NCBI RefSeq assembly: GCF_000340215.1
Contig: NW_006921532.1
Span: 9,081,172-9,145,171, forward strand
Length of the DNA stretch: 64,000 nucleotides
From: Pseudocercospora fijiensis CIRAD86
Taxonomy: Eukaryota > Ascomycota > Dothideomycetes > Mycosphaerellales > Mycosphaerellaceae
Direction of reading: 5' to 3'
A program made the position numbers and the translations under genes. The stretch's first letter is position 1. Every line of letters begins with the position of its first letter. The notes below the pieces were generated by a model. It was not told the DNA's origin and ran no database searches. It saw only the letters and a program-made list of their open reading frames with translations. Positions 1 through 11,395 of the stretch are shown here, piece after piece.

Positions 1-1797
1 TTCTTAGTAAAGACCTTAAAGAGCGCTCGAGCTTCTTCGGGTACCTACGGAGTAGTCGAGATAAAGCTGTATCGCTAAAATAGGTAATCCTTCGGAGGCT
101 TATATAGAGATTTAGAGAATTCTAACGCTAACCTATCCTACTAGCAGCTTAGATTCCGGATATAAGCCCTCTCTACCTTAGTAAAGATTTTATATAGTAG
201 TAGCACTCTGCCTTCGAGAAACGCTTTCTATTTAACTGTTAGTATCTACCGGCTACGAACGCCGGCTATATATGCCGAGTATAGAATAATTACCTATACC
301 CCTTCCTCCTATAGTAACACTTCTACCGTCCCTAGATACCTAGCCCCGATCGTATTAATCGTAAGCTACTTTGCCTTTATAGACGCAAAGGCTTCGCTCT
401 AATACTAATAAAGAAACTTCTACTCTATATCGAGGATATAAAGACGACTAGTCTCGATTCTAATCCTTGCTAGCTTTTCGTAGTAGCTTTAACTATAATT
501 TTCTAGATTAATAGGACTTATGCCTTAGCTCTTTACTAGTATCTCGTCTCTTTAACTATACTCGATCTACTCCTAGCGCTTATCGTCTATAGCGTTAGGC
601 CCTAAGACTACACCTATTACTAGATCGACGTATAGTATCTCCTCGCTTTTTTTAGTTCCTTTATTCGTAGCATTAAGCTCTATCGCGGCATCCTAAACTC
701 TAGTATTATTGTTCTCGGCTATCTAAATATCTCCGTTACTATCGGTCGTATCGATAGAGGTAGCGGCTATAGGTCTAAATGCTATTAGTTAACGTGTTAA
801 AGAAAAATATGCCGGCTATAGCTGCCGGCTACGGCTGCCGGCTATAGCTGCTAGCTACGGCCGCTAGCTAGATTGACTTACGCTACTAGAACTTTACGCT
901 CGAAAACTAGCCGCAATTCTTTCCTCCTCTTAGCCTTCTCTTAGGTTGTCTTCTTATTCTAACCTTCACTTTTTTCTATAGGCGCTAGCTATCGATAGAA
1001 TGCCTTATTCTACGCCTTTCTTCTCTTATCCTTAGCTCTTTTATCCTTATCTATCTTGTCCTTTCTCTCGCGGTCTTGTACGGAATTCTTCTTCGTAGAG
1101 TACTCTTCTTTAGTCTTACGCTTTTTAGTTAGACGCTTAGGCAAAATAAACTCGCGGTCTTTAGTTCTATCTTCTATTTAGCGCGCGGCGCGTTTCTCTC
1201 TTACTATTATAAGGGAAAGGGGCGGGGGCGTAGCGTATAGTAGTTATTGTCGGTATAGGTATAGAGGAAGAAGTTGAAAGTATAAGAATATCGCGAAGCC
1301 CTAATTGTTGCCGCCTACGTAACGTTATATAGGTAAGCTTTCGCAACTACGGCAACTACGCCCTAGCAATAGCAACTACGCCCTAGCAACGGCAACTACG
1401 CCTTAGCAACGGCAACTACGCCCTAGCAACGGTAATAAAGCGTAGTAAATACAACCTAGTAACTATTATAGCCGGCAATCGTAGCCGGTAGTCGAATAAG
1501 AGTGTCCTTATAGCAAAACTACGCCCTAGCAACGGCAACTACGCCCTAGCAACGGCAACTACGCCCTAGCAACGGCAAAAGAGCGTAGTAAATGTAACAG
1601 AGTTACTATTATAGCCGGCAATCGTAGCCGGTAGTCGAATAAGAGTGTCCTTATAGTAAAACTAATATAGTCTCTAGTTTAAACTAGGAATCTATATAGT
1701 TCGAAAAAACTAAACCGGAACTAGGGAGCTAGTTCGCCGCTAAGAAACTAAACTATATACGTTTAGTAGTTCGGAAACCGAACTACTGCGGGGTCTA
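1..1797 (-). mobile_element. hAT-2: terminal part of a second hAT element, cut by the window edge
   Basis: This is the reverse complement of 9,572-about 11,369 (the left end of hAT-1) with only scattered C/T and G/A differences. The terminus is at 1,797, where GCGGGGTCTA is the complement of the hAT-1 tip TAGACCCCGC. It includes the subterminal repeats (about 1,341-1,640) and the 5' part of the basic-protein gene of the element (about 1-1,220, minus strand). The flank 1,798-1,805 would be its 8-bp target copy. The matching uninterrupted site is seen in Gypsy-A copy 1 at about 29,303-29,310, where the homologous sequence runs on without a hAT. The other end lies outside the window, so size and completeness are unknown. 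RIP has mutated it as heavily as hAT-1. Confidence 0.9.
1341..1640 (-). repeat. Subterminal repeats of hAT-2
   Basis: Repeated units of about 20 bp built on CTACGCCCTAGCAACGGCAA (complement of the unit in hAT-1) stand in two blocks, separated by a roughly 100-bp segment that is itself duplicated and contains GCCGGC. This mirrors 9,703-10,025. Subterminal repeats near the ends are common in hAT elements and can bind transposase; that role is inferred here. Confidence 0.7.
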
Positions 1798-1849
1798 AGC
1801 GAGGGTACTATTAAATAACCTTACAAATAGGGATAGTCAATCGTTTACA

Positions 1850-3390
1850 GATAAGCTATTACGTACTTAGCAAAGGGACGCCTTTGCTACTAAACGTATC
1901 GACAAGCTTATAAGTAGGCGAACGACTCGATCTAGTAAGAGTAACTAGTCGATCGATAACAAAGGTTATTTAAAGTTTAAGGGCAGATACTATGTCCCCG
2001 CTAAACATTCGATCCGATAAGAACTTCTTAAGCGACACTATAATAGTAAGCTTGCCGGTTACTATAGTATAGAGAGGTCGCACGAGCTACTATCGCATAC
2101 ATACTACTAGCTAAATAGTAAGCGGGACATAAAGGACTACGTAAACACGTATACCGTATATTAACGAGTTAAAGCACTAAAGCACTTACCATTTGGCGAG
2201 TTGTCTTTACTCCCTATTCTAAAGAAGCTATTTGCTAAGCTTATAATAGATTTCATTATAGGCCTTCTGCCTACTAAGCGTAGGGGAAGCAAGGATATAT
2301 ATAATGCTATCCTAGTTATCGTAGACCGGTTTACTAAGGGCACTCGTTACATTCCTGCCCGAAAGGATTAGACGGCTATTAACCTAGCTAAGGCGCTATA
2401 GACTAACATCTTCTATACCTATTAGGGAACCCCTAAGGGGATAGTCTCCGATAGGGGCTCGACATTTATATCGCACTATTAGAGCGAAATATGCCTATAG
2501 CTAAGACTAAAGTATCGGCTATTAACAGCCTTCTATCTATAGACTAACGGTCAAACAGAGAGACAGAATGCTACCCTATAGCAATACCTACGCAGCTACA
2601 TTAACGAGAATCCTAACGACTAGGTTAACCTCTTACAACCGGCTAAATTCGTATATAATAATAGTGTGCATTTATTAACTAAGGTCTTACCCTATATAGC
2701 TATAATAGGCTAGAACGCTGCTATGCTACAAGACCCCCTATCGCTCGAGGCCGAGCGTAAGGAAAGGGAAGCGCGTTAAGTACTAACACCTAAGACACTA
2801 GCAGCTATTAAGAGGGTTCAAAAGATGCGAGAGATTTACGCTAAGATAGCTAATAAACTAGCAAAGGCCTAGGCCTATTAGAAGGCCTACTATAACAAAC
2901 ACTACCTTCTAATAACCTTTAAGCAAGGCGACCTAGTTATACTTAGTACGAAGAACCTCCGTATCCGCAAACACCCTTCGCCTAATAGCAAAACAAGGCC
3001 TAAACTCGCACTAAGGTATATTAGCCCTTTCTGTATCCGAGAACCTAGGGGCACCTAGGCCTATTAGTTATAGCTTCTACCTTATTATACTATCTATAAC
3101 ACCTTCTATATATCCCTCCTTAAGCCGTACTACCTACGCGAAGGGGATAAAGCACCTGCTAAATCCGAGGATATACTAGCTAATAGTAAAGAACTGTAGT
3201 CTATAGAACGTATTCTAAAGCACCGGACTAGGTAAGGCAAAAAGGAGTACCTCCTAAGATAGCAAGGCTATTCGCCTAAATAGGACTCGTAGGAAGCTAA
3301 AGCCTCTTTTAAAGACATAACTAAGTTATTAGATAAGTATTAGACTAGTATAAAGAATAAGAAGAAGGCTAAGGGCCTATAATATCGCCT
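1850..3390 (+). pseudogene. Gypsy-A copy 2 integrase and chromodomain (RIP-decayed)
   Basis: Reading through stops gives an H2C2-type zinc-binding stretch (about 1,985-2,160), then the DDE integrase core with ...IIDFIIGLLP (D at about 2,248), VSDRGSTF (about 2,440-2,465) and the catalytic-Glu region TNGQTERQN (about 2,545-2,572). A chromodomain-like tail follows at about 3,225-3,345 (KKEYLLR.QGYSPK). This places the element among the Ty3/gypsy chromoviruses. Most stops stand where Trp or Gln is expected. It corresponds to 27,720-29,310 of Gypsy-A copy 1 in the opposite orientation. Confidence 0.9.
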
Positions 3391-3396
3391 AGGAAT

Positions 3397-4607
3397 AATG
3401 CTACCCCCGGGGTGCTATTAGCTAACTAATCAGAGGCCGGCAAACTAGGACAATAAGACTATACTACTATAGTAAACGCGCACCGAGTGTTAATAAGCGC
3501 GCTATAACGCGTTAACTATATACTACTCTTTTAGGAAACTACCTCTCTACTAACGCGCCCTATAAGGCCCTTCTCCTAGTATTTAGGTCCCCCCTCTTGT
3601 TCCTTTATTCTATCGAGGCCTCGAGGCCTAGGCGATTGGCGAGGGCGGCGTCGCGCTTGTAACAGCGCGGCCGGCGCAGCTATATTAGTAACAGTATTGC
3701 GGAGTGTGTTGCTAGTTAAGAAAGGAAGGATATAGCTATATTAGTAACGGTGTTACCGAGTTGTTATTAGTTAAAGAAGGAAATTAGAAGATAAAGTTAG
3801 TACTAAGACGACTAGCGCCGCTATTATTAATATTACTTGCTATTATTACTGCACCTACGGACACAACCTTACCTGCACTACGAGCCTAAGGCACCTTTAA
3901 TCAAAACTTTAATTAAAACTTTAAGCCGCCTAAAAGATTAAGCGACCTATAGACTAACTAAGGGCAAAACTATAGAGCTAAGCTAGCTAGGGTCGATCTT
4001 ACGGACAATAGGTTACTCCTCGATCTATCTAACCCTTTAAGCGAGGCGAACCTCTACTACTACACTTATAATAGCCTTTACCTATAGAAACTAGACGAGC
4101 TATGTTTTTTGAAAGATAAGATAAGATTAACAATTAAAGGCTGCTAAACCTAACTAATTAGGGCTAGTGAAACTACGATAGTAAATAATAGCCCTCGTAA
4201 TAACAAGAGCAACCCTCGGAACGGACAAACCCTCGGAGCGGACATTTCTAGGTCTTTTAGAGTAGACGTAAAGAACTTAGTACGACATTACTTAGAACGG
4301 AGGTAGGGCTGCAATACCTCGTACGTCTACCTATTATAGTAGGGAAGACGCGCTCGTATTGTAATTAGTCGAAGGCCCTCAATTCTCGTAGTTATATATT
4401 ACTTTATTATATATAAGGATAGCGTAGCTAGAGTTGAATATTGTATTATATTAGAGGTAAGGTTTGATATAGTTATATAATCGGTAGTTATACGTTCAAT
4501 TTAGCGCGGACTAAGCGGCTTATTAGACCTGCTAAGTTAGTAGCAATAGAGGTTAAGACTAGAACAAAGACCGGCTACGAGGGCGCGGCCTTTAGAAGGG
4601 AAGCGTA
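3397..4607 (+). other. Long 3' region of Gypsy-A between pol and 3' LTR, with a small decayed ORF
   Basis: About 1.2 kb separates the end of pol from the 3' LTR, and the same region is present in copy 1 (26,452-27,695). It starts with a GC-rich near-palindrome (GCTACCCCCGGGGTGC), which resembles the 5' end of many fungal gypsy LTRs. At about 3,852-4,190 a frame open except for TAA/TAG runs for some 110 codons (start APTDTTLPALR), which I do not recognise. A purine-rich tract at about 4,591-4,605 just before the LTR is the likely polypurine tract. It could be a captured LTR-plus-gag start of another element, or a true extra ORF of Gypsy-A. Confidence 0.6.
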
Positions 4608-4805
4608 TATTAGGACTAAAGAGGTTACATGTAATTAGTATGTAACCGGGCTCGAGTAAAGCTAGGGTCTCGATGCCTTAGGCAGCGCTTAGCGCTTAGT
4701 AGTAGGCTAACTAGCCTGCCTTCCTCCTTCTCCTCCTAGCTCCTTATCGAATACTACTCGTACCTACTACTACCCTATCTACCTACTAACATAACCCTTC
4801 TTATA
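4608..4805 (+). repeat. 3' LTR of Gypsy-A copy 2
   Basis: It is the reverse complement of the 197-bp LTRs at 26,255-26,451 and 39,323-39,519. The ends read TATTAGGACT...CTTCTTATA, a RIP-altered TGTTAGGACT...CTTCTTACA. Confidence 0.9.
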
Positions 4806-5400
4806 GTCTCTAAGGGTACGAAGACGCGTATTCTCTCGCTTAGCTTCTCGAGCCTATACTTCTAGCCTAAGTACTTCCTACTTAGCTAGAAATCGTTCGA
4901 GCCGTAGGCGGGTCGCTTCTCGGTACGCCTAATATTTAGCTTCGTCTTATTATATCGCCGCGTCGTTTTCTAATACTATAGGCGCTCCTAAGGTATTATT
5001 CTACGCGTTTCCCGCGCCTAGCGCGTTCGGATTGCTTAAGTTTATCTTTCGAGATTCTATAGACCGCTACGAAGGGTAGACGGTTTAGAACTATAAGAAA
5101 ATAGGTATATAGCAACGTATAGAATACCCTCTACTAATCGCTATAGTAGAAAGTAGAACTAAACTATACCTTTCTAAGAATAGGGTAGAGCGTTTACTAT
5201 TAACTAGGCTCGCCCGGCTAGTATATCTACCGAGCCGGTCGACCGAGCAAATCCGTACGAGTAGCTAGGCATCTCCGTACCTACGCTAAGCAGGCTCTAC
5301 GCTAGCGGTCTAGCATCGTAGTATACGTAATAATATTATATAATTGTTATATAGGATTGCTAAGGCAGGATAGGAGACTTTATTTACTTAGGTTCTTATA
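4806..5400 (-). repeat. Gypsy-B LTR plus gag start (second, tandem copy; truncated)
   Basis: This is a 595-bp direct copy of 21,111-21,705. On the minus strand it begins TATAAGAACC (TGTAAGAACC before RIP) and runs past the LTR into the coiled-coil N-terminus of gag (LRLEV.A.EAKREN...LRTLR). An LTR followed by gag, placed after the polypurine tract of the main Gypsy-B, means a second Gypsy-B began here in tandem, sharing this LTR. Its gag is cut at 4,806 by Gypsy-A copy 2. Confidence 0.8.
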
Positions 5401-5789
5401 ATTATCTCCTTCCCCTAGTATAGCTATCCTAGCTATAGGGCAATATAGTAAATTATACTATTCTTACGCCCTACGCTTTATATACGTATCTCTCGCGTAC
5501 CTTCTACGGTACTACGGTTGCTATATACGTTATATTTGTCTCGTAGTTACTATTTGTTTTGCGGATTTAAAGCGCGGCTGCTTCTAGTACTATTTAGAGG
5601 TTGCCTAAATTTCTAAGAACGCGGTAGCTACGCGAGAACGTAAGCTATCCGAAAGCGAGGCGAGTATTTAAAGCATTCGAAGCCCGCATAAAAACTTCTT
5701 CTTTTTCTAAGCGCTCCGAATACTACCCGCCCGCGCCCCGCCTACTCGTATCCTACGCCCCCCTAGTATTACTTAAAAGTTTTTTCTTT

Positions 5790-6640
5790 TTTAGTTATCT
5801 ATTAAAAAACATTACTAGTATAGCTACTCCTTTGCGTACCTCGGGCAAGCGCGCCGTAGGCGCTTCGCCCTCGATATCTACTACGCTAGTATAGCGCCTA
5901 CTAAAAGTCCTAGAGAGCTATACCCGCTGCTTTAAGTACGTTATAGCTAACGGTACGTATTCTCGCCCCTTGCTACGCACTTACGCTTCGTAACTAACTC
6001 GCCTTAGTAGACCTAACTAAGGTTTATATAGGCGGCAATATAGACCCTACTACTAAGCGTAACTGCGATCGCTACCGCGATAGTTACTACCTCTATACGC
6101 CCCTTACGGCTCGCTCGCTCGTATCGCTACTATCCCGTATTCGCGCCGCGCGCGCTACGCGCGACCTATACGACTTAGACGGCTACGACTCTATCGAGGA
6201 GTTAGACGAAGCCTTAGAGGCACTCTAGGCTAAGCTAGACTCCGTAGTCGTACGTATATTCCTTATACGCTTCGCTTACGCTTTATATACTAATCTCGAT
6301 ATTAGTTATCCTATCTGCGCTTAATGTCTTTTATACTAATAAGAATAAGGTAACCCTAGGCAGTAAAGCCCTAGCCCGTAAGGGGGCCGCTAGCGGGTCC
6401 CTTACAGACGTTAACCTCCTTAGTGCCTTCGAGTATATCGGTACTAACCTAGCTAGTTTAGTAGAGATTAGTCGTTAGGTATAGACTGTATAGTTTTTCC
6501 TATAGCCTCGTTTTGCTTGCGCTTCGTATACTAACTGTACTAGAACCTCGCCTAGCGCGTCGGCGCTAAGGCCGTCGCTACTATCGATGCCGCTATAGGC
6601 ATCGAGGAGGAGGAAGAGGTCGAGTCTAAGGATAAGTAGA
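5790..6640 (+). pseudogene. Antisense, Cys-rich ORF in the 3' region of Gypsy-B
   Basis: On the strand opposite to gag-pol, between pol and the LTR, a frame with few stops runs from about 5,815 to 6,320 and then continues more brokenly. Read with Tyr codons TAC/TAT as possible former Cys codons (TGC/TGT after RIP), it has a spaced Cys pattern, including TRCFK at about 5,923-5,937 and CDRYRDS at about 6,067-6,087. It then continues into an acidic helix-like stretch (DSIEELDEALEAL). This suggests a small zinc-binding protein. Antisense ORFs between pol and the 3' LTR are known from some plant gypsy elements; function is unknown. It could also be a host fragment captured by the element. Confidence 0.5.
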
Positions 6641-6789
6641 GAGGGCGGCTCGCCGTCGCCGCGCTTACGCAGCGCCTTCTTTATATATACTAAGCTAATA
6701 GGCCTTTTTTAGTAGCGAAACGAGTACGTATCTACTATTTTTCTTAAGTTTTATTTTCTTTTGTTTTAATTACTACCTACGCTTACGCT

Positions 6790-9563
6790 TCGCTTAAGCT
6801 TCGAACTCGTCTAACGCTATAGAATCTTTAATATAGATAGCTAGCTCCTAAGTGTTATATTCTTTAGGCTAACCTCGCTACTTAATAAGGTAGTACGCCT
6901 TCCGCTTCTTTATCTTCTTTGCTACGATTGTTTCTACCTACTACTTATCGCCTTTAGCGACGGGTATACTTATCTTATACTCCTCGCTATCGCGCCTATA
7001 CTAAGGCTTAAGGAGGGAAACATAGAAAACATTATAGATCTTCGTACTTAACGGCAGTGCTAGGCGGTACGTCTACGCTCCGACTACGTTAATAATATAG
7101 AAAGGCCCTATATACTTCGGGCTAAGTTTCTTCTTTAGGATATCTAAGCTAATATTCTTTGTCGATAGCAAGACTAAGTTACCTATACTATATATCTTAG
7201 TAGTATAGTATATATTGTATTGCTTAGCCTAGTATTCTGCTGCTTTCTACTAGCGTTCCGTAAGCGTTTTATATACTTATTATAGTCGCTCCGTAGCGTC
7301 GATAGCTACTAGTACCCTTCTCTTAGTTAGCTCGTCCCGAGCTAGTAGCTTATTCGCACTTAGTATTAAATTAGGATTAAAACTATAGAGCATTTTAAAG
7401 GGGCTTATACGCAACGTAGGATAGACGCTATTGTTATAGGCGAACTCTACCTAAGGCAATAGTTTAGCCTAATTATCCTAATTCTTAGAGTAGTAGTATC
7501 GAAGGTATTACTCGAGGGTCTAATTCGCGCGTTCGGTTTGCCTATCGGTCTAAGGATAGAAGGCTATACTAAGCCTACGCTTTATATACGCTTCGAAGCA
7601 GAAGTCGCTCTAAAACTAGCTAGTAAACAACGATCTACGATCGCTAACAATGCCTAATAGCACTCTAAAACGCCTAATTACCTCCCTTTAAAGGATATCC
7701 GCGAGTTCTACTACTATATACTTCTTCGTCGTTAGGATAAAGAGGCTTATCTTCGTATAGCGGTCGACTATTACGAGGATCGTAGTATATACGTAGGTAC
7801 CGAGCTTGCTCGGTAGGAGATCGGTAATAAAGTCTATCGTTAATTCTTACTAAGGTCGGGTCGGTATAGGTAGAGTAGCGAGCTCGCCGTATAGGCGATA
7901 GCGCTTCGCCTTCGACCGTTAATAGATTCTATAGGTACGGATATAGGCCGTAATATCCTCGGCTATTTTCGGCTAGAAGTACTTTCGGCGTATTAGGTCT
8001 ATAGCTTTAGCTATACCAATTACCGAAGTGTCTAGCTAAGGGGTCGTCGTAGTATATATATATTAGTTGCGTACGTAATACGTAGTCCTTAGGGATATAT
8101 AGCGCATCGCCGTAATAGATAAGGTTACTACGACGTAAATAGCTAGCCGGGAGGTTAGAACTACTTAAAGAGCCTAAGCTATCCGACGGTAAGCTTGTCT
8201 CGTATAAGCCTCTTCCTCTCGCTTACTCTAACTATTATAAGGTACGTACGAAACTAAGGATAATATTAGGCGTCGCGTAGTAGGGGTCCGTCGTTACTAA
8301 CGATAGTAGCCGCTACTCTTACGGGACTGCTAATAAAGCCCTTACGTTCCGCTAGTGTTATAGACTTTACTAGCGTCTCGTATCCTAATATATATAATCG
8401 AGATACGATTTGCGATCGGCTCGATATTATCGGGTAGATCTAACTATAGAGCTAGTTTCGACTATAATATAGGGAGAAGGTTATTCGCCGCCTACGACTC
8501 GCTCTCGTAGTCGCTACGTCGCGAAGGTATATCGGCTAGATTTCGCTTACTAGCCCGATATTTAATAGTAAAGTTAAAAGATATAAGGAAGGTTGCCTAT
8601 CTTACCTGCCTTCCGATAAGCTGCTTTATCTTTATAAAGCCCTTAAGATTAGCGTAGTCGATAACTACGCGGGTCGTATACTAGGCGCTATCGAGGTACG
8701 GGCGCTAATACTTAAAGGACTCGATAACCGCTAGGAGCTCCTAGTTATAGGTCTTATAATTTATCTCGGCTAGGACTATTTTCCGTAACTAGAAGGCAAT
8801 AGGGTACTAGTTCCTATCTTCGCTCTATTATAATATAATCCCTACTAAGGCGAACGTAGAGGTATCGGTTTCGATACGTAGGGGCTTCGTAGGATTATAG
8901 TATCGCAATATCGAGGCCGAGCTAAAGGTAGCCTTTAGCTAGCGGAACGCTTACTCCTCGCTTTCGCCCTACTAGACCTACCCTAGCTTCCGGCTATTTA
9001 CGGCGCCTTTTAATAGGGCAGTTAGCGGTATAACGATTTAGGAGTAATTTAGGTAAAACCTCCGATAGAAGTTATAGAATCTAAGGAAGGATTGAACCTC
9101 CTTTAGCGTTAATAGGCGAGGCTACTCGGTAATAGCGTTTACCCTACGCTAATCTATCGATACGCCTTCGGTACTAACGATAAACCCGAGGAATTCGACT
9201 TCTTTCTTCTAGAAGGAATATTTCTTTCTATTCGTATATAAGGCGAACTTCCGGAGCCGCGTAAGGATAGCGCGTACGTCTCGTACGTAGTCCTCTCGCG
9301 TTTTGCTATAGATAAGAATATCGTTAAGGTAGACGATATAGCAAATATTAATAAGGCTAGCTAATGCCCTATTAATGTATCCTTAGAACGTAGTAGGAGT
9401 ATTAGTAAGCTTAAAAGGCATTACCTTATACTCGAAGTGCCCGTACCGCGTACGGAACGCAGTCTTCTACTCGTCGCCTCGCTTAATACAAATACGGTAA
9501 TATATATCCTAGAGGTCTAAGGACGTATACTATTTAGCGTCCTTAAGCCTATTAAGCGTTTCG
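6790..9563 (-). pseudogene. Gypsy-B RT (C-terminal part), RNase H, integrase, chromodomain (RIP-decayed)
   Basis: From 9,563 downward the minus strand encodes the second half of reverse transcriptase: KVMPFKLTNTPTTF, the catalytic block YLNDILIYS (normally YxDDILIYS; about 9,300-9,330) and the thumb (VEFLGFIVS). RNase H follows (about 8,500-8,900), then integrase (about 7,000-8,300), and a clear chromodomain at about 6,805-6,910 (AYYLIK.RG.PKEYNT.E). The N-terminal half of RT is at 19,168-19,480, on the far side of hAT-1. Confidence 0.88.
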
Positions 9564-9571
9564 CTAATAAG
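9564..9571. repeat. Left 8-bp target site duplication of hAT-1 (CTAATAAG)
   Basis: CTAATAAG abuts the TIR at 9,572 and is repeated exactly at 19,160-19,167 after the right TIR. Eight base pairs is the hAT signature. Confidence 0.95.
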
Positions 9572-9702
9572 TAGACCCCGCAGTAGTTCGGTTTCCGAAC
9601 TACTAAACGTATATAGTTTGGTTTCTTAGCGGCGAACTAGCTCCCTAGTTCCGGTTTGGTTTTTTCGAACTATATAGATTCCTAGTTTAAACTAGAGACT
9701 GT

Positions 9703-10025
9703 ATTAGTTTTACTATAAGGATACTCTTATTCGACTACCGGCTACGATTGCCGGCTATAATAGTAACTCTATTACATTTACTACGCTCTTTTGCCGTTGC
9801 TAGGGCGTAGTTGCCGTTGCTAGAGCGTAGTTGCCGTTGCTAGGGCGTAGTTTTACTATAAGGATACTCTTATTCGACTACCGGCTACGATTGCCGGCTA
9901 TAATAGTTACTAGGTTGTATTTACTACGCTTTATTACCGTTGCTAGGGCGTAGTTGCCGTTGCTAGGGCGTAGTTACCGTTGCTAGGGCGTAGTTACTAT
10001 TGCCGGGGCGTAGTTGCCGTAGTTG
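9703..10025. repeat. Subterminal tandem repeats of hAT-1
   Basis: Units of about 20 bp (GTTGCCGTTGCTAGGGCGTA) occur in blocks at about 9,791-9,849 (3 copies) and about 9,944-10,025 (4-5 copies). A segment of about 100 bp before each block (from about 9,711 and about 9,853) is also duplicated and contains GCCGGCTATAA. The same arrangement is found in hAT-2. Binding by transposase is a plausible role but is inferred. Confidence 0.75.
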
Positions 10026-10169
10026 CGAAAGCTTACCTATATAATATTACGTAGGCGGTAATAATTAGGGCTTCGCGACATTCTTATACTTTTAACTTCT
10101 TCCTCTATACCTATACCGACAACAACTACTATACGCTACGCCCCCGCCCCTTTCCTTTATAATAGCAAG

Positions 10170-11395
10170 AGAGAAGCGCGCCGTACGCTAAATAGAAGAT
10201 AGAACTAAAGACCGCGAGTTTGTTTTACCTAAGCGTCTAACTAAAAAGCGTAAGACTAAAGAGGAGTACTCTACGAAGAAGAATTCCGTACGAGACCGCG
10301 AGAGAAAGGATAAGATAGATAAGGATAAAAGAGCTAAGGATAAGAGAAGAAAGGCGCGGAATAAGGCATTCTATCGATAGCTAGCGCCTATAGAAAAAAG
10401 TAAAGGTTAGAATAAGAAAACAACCTAAGAGAAGGCTAAGAGGAGGAAAGAATTGCGGCTAGTTTTCGAGCGTAAAGTTCTAGTAGCGTAAGTTAATCTA
10501 GCTAGCGGCCGTAGCTAGTAGCTATAGCCGGTAGCCGTAGCCGGTAGCTATAGCTAGCATATTTTTCTTTAATACGTTAACTAATAGCATTTAGACCTAT
10601 AGCCGCTATCTCTATCGATACGACCGATAGTAACGGAGATATTTAGATAGCCGAGAACAATAATGCTAGAGTTTAGGATACCGCGATAGAGCTTAATACT
10701 ACGAATAAAGGAACTAAAAAAAGCGAGGAGATACTATACGTCGATCTAGTAACAGGTATAGTCTTAGGGCCTAACGCTATAGACGATAAGCGCTAGGAGT
10801 GGATCGAGTATAGTTAAAGAGACGAGATACTAGTAAAGGGCTAAGGTATAAGTCCTATTAATCTAGAAAATTATAGTTAAAGCTACTACGAAAAGCTAGT
10901 AAGGATTGGAATCGAGACTAGTCGTCTTTATATCCTCGATATAGAGTAGAAGTTTCTTTATTAGTATTAGAGCGAAGCCTTTACGTCTATAAAGGCAAAG
11001 TAGCTTACGATTAATACGATCGGGGCTAGGTATCTAGGGACGGCAGAAGTGTTACTATAGGAGGAAGGGGTATAGGTAATTATTCTATACTCGGCATATA
11101 TAGCCGGCGTTCGTAGCCGGTAGATACTAACAGTTAAATAGAAAGCGTTTCTCGAAGGCAGAGTGCTACTACTATATAAAATCTTTACTAAGGTAGAGAG
11201 GGCTTATATCCGGAATCTAAGCTGCTAGTAGGATAGGTTAGCGTTAGAATTCTCTAAATCTCTATATAAGCCTCCGAAGGATTACCTATTTCAGCGATAC
11301 GGCTTTATCTCGACTACTCCGTAGGTACCCGAAGAAGCTCGAGCGCTCTTTAAGGTCTTTACTAAGAAGCGGAAGGAGTTCGAGGATTAGGATTA
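10170..11395 (+). pseudogene. hAT-1 ORF1: Lys/Arg-rich protein with three exons (unrecognised)
   Basis: Exon 1 (about 10,170-10,487) encodes a strongly basic stretch (KRLTKKRKTKEE, DKRAKDKRRKARNKAF). Intron 1 runs 10,488-10,594 (GTAAGT...CTAAT...TTTAG) and joins GC|A CCT in frame. Exon 2 (10,595 to about 11,069) is acidic to neutral (GTKKSEEILYVDL, VLGPNAIDDKR). Intron 2 ends at 11,141 with a CTAAC branch site and begins at GTATAG 11,070 or GTAATT 11,076; both keep the frame. Exon 3 runs to TAG at about 11,390. In-frame stops are only TAG/TAA. No family is recognised. It is also present in hAT-2, so it belongs to the element. It could be a DNA-binding accessory protein; that is a guess. Confidence 0.6.

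Larger units (their letters stand above)
1798..4805 (+). mobile_element. Gypsy-A copy 2, 3' part (integrase to 3' LTR), interrupted on the left by hAT-2
   Basis: This stretch is an inverted copy of 29,310-26,255 along its whole length, that is the integrase-to-3'-LTR part of Gypsy-A copy 1. It ends in the LTR 4,608-4,805 and then joins the Gypsy-B gag start directly, so this copy inserted into Gypsy-B. The base pairs after the LTR (4,806-4,810) would be one target duplicate; the other lies beyond the window. The 5' half of the element is also beyond the left edge, on the far side of hAT-2. Confidence 0.88.
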
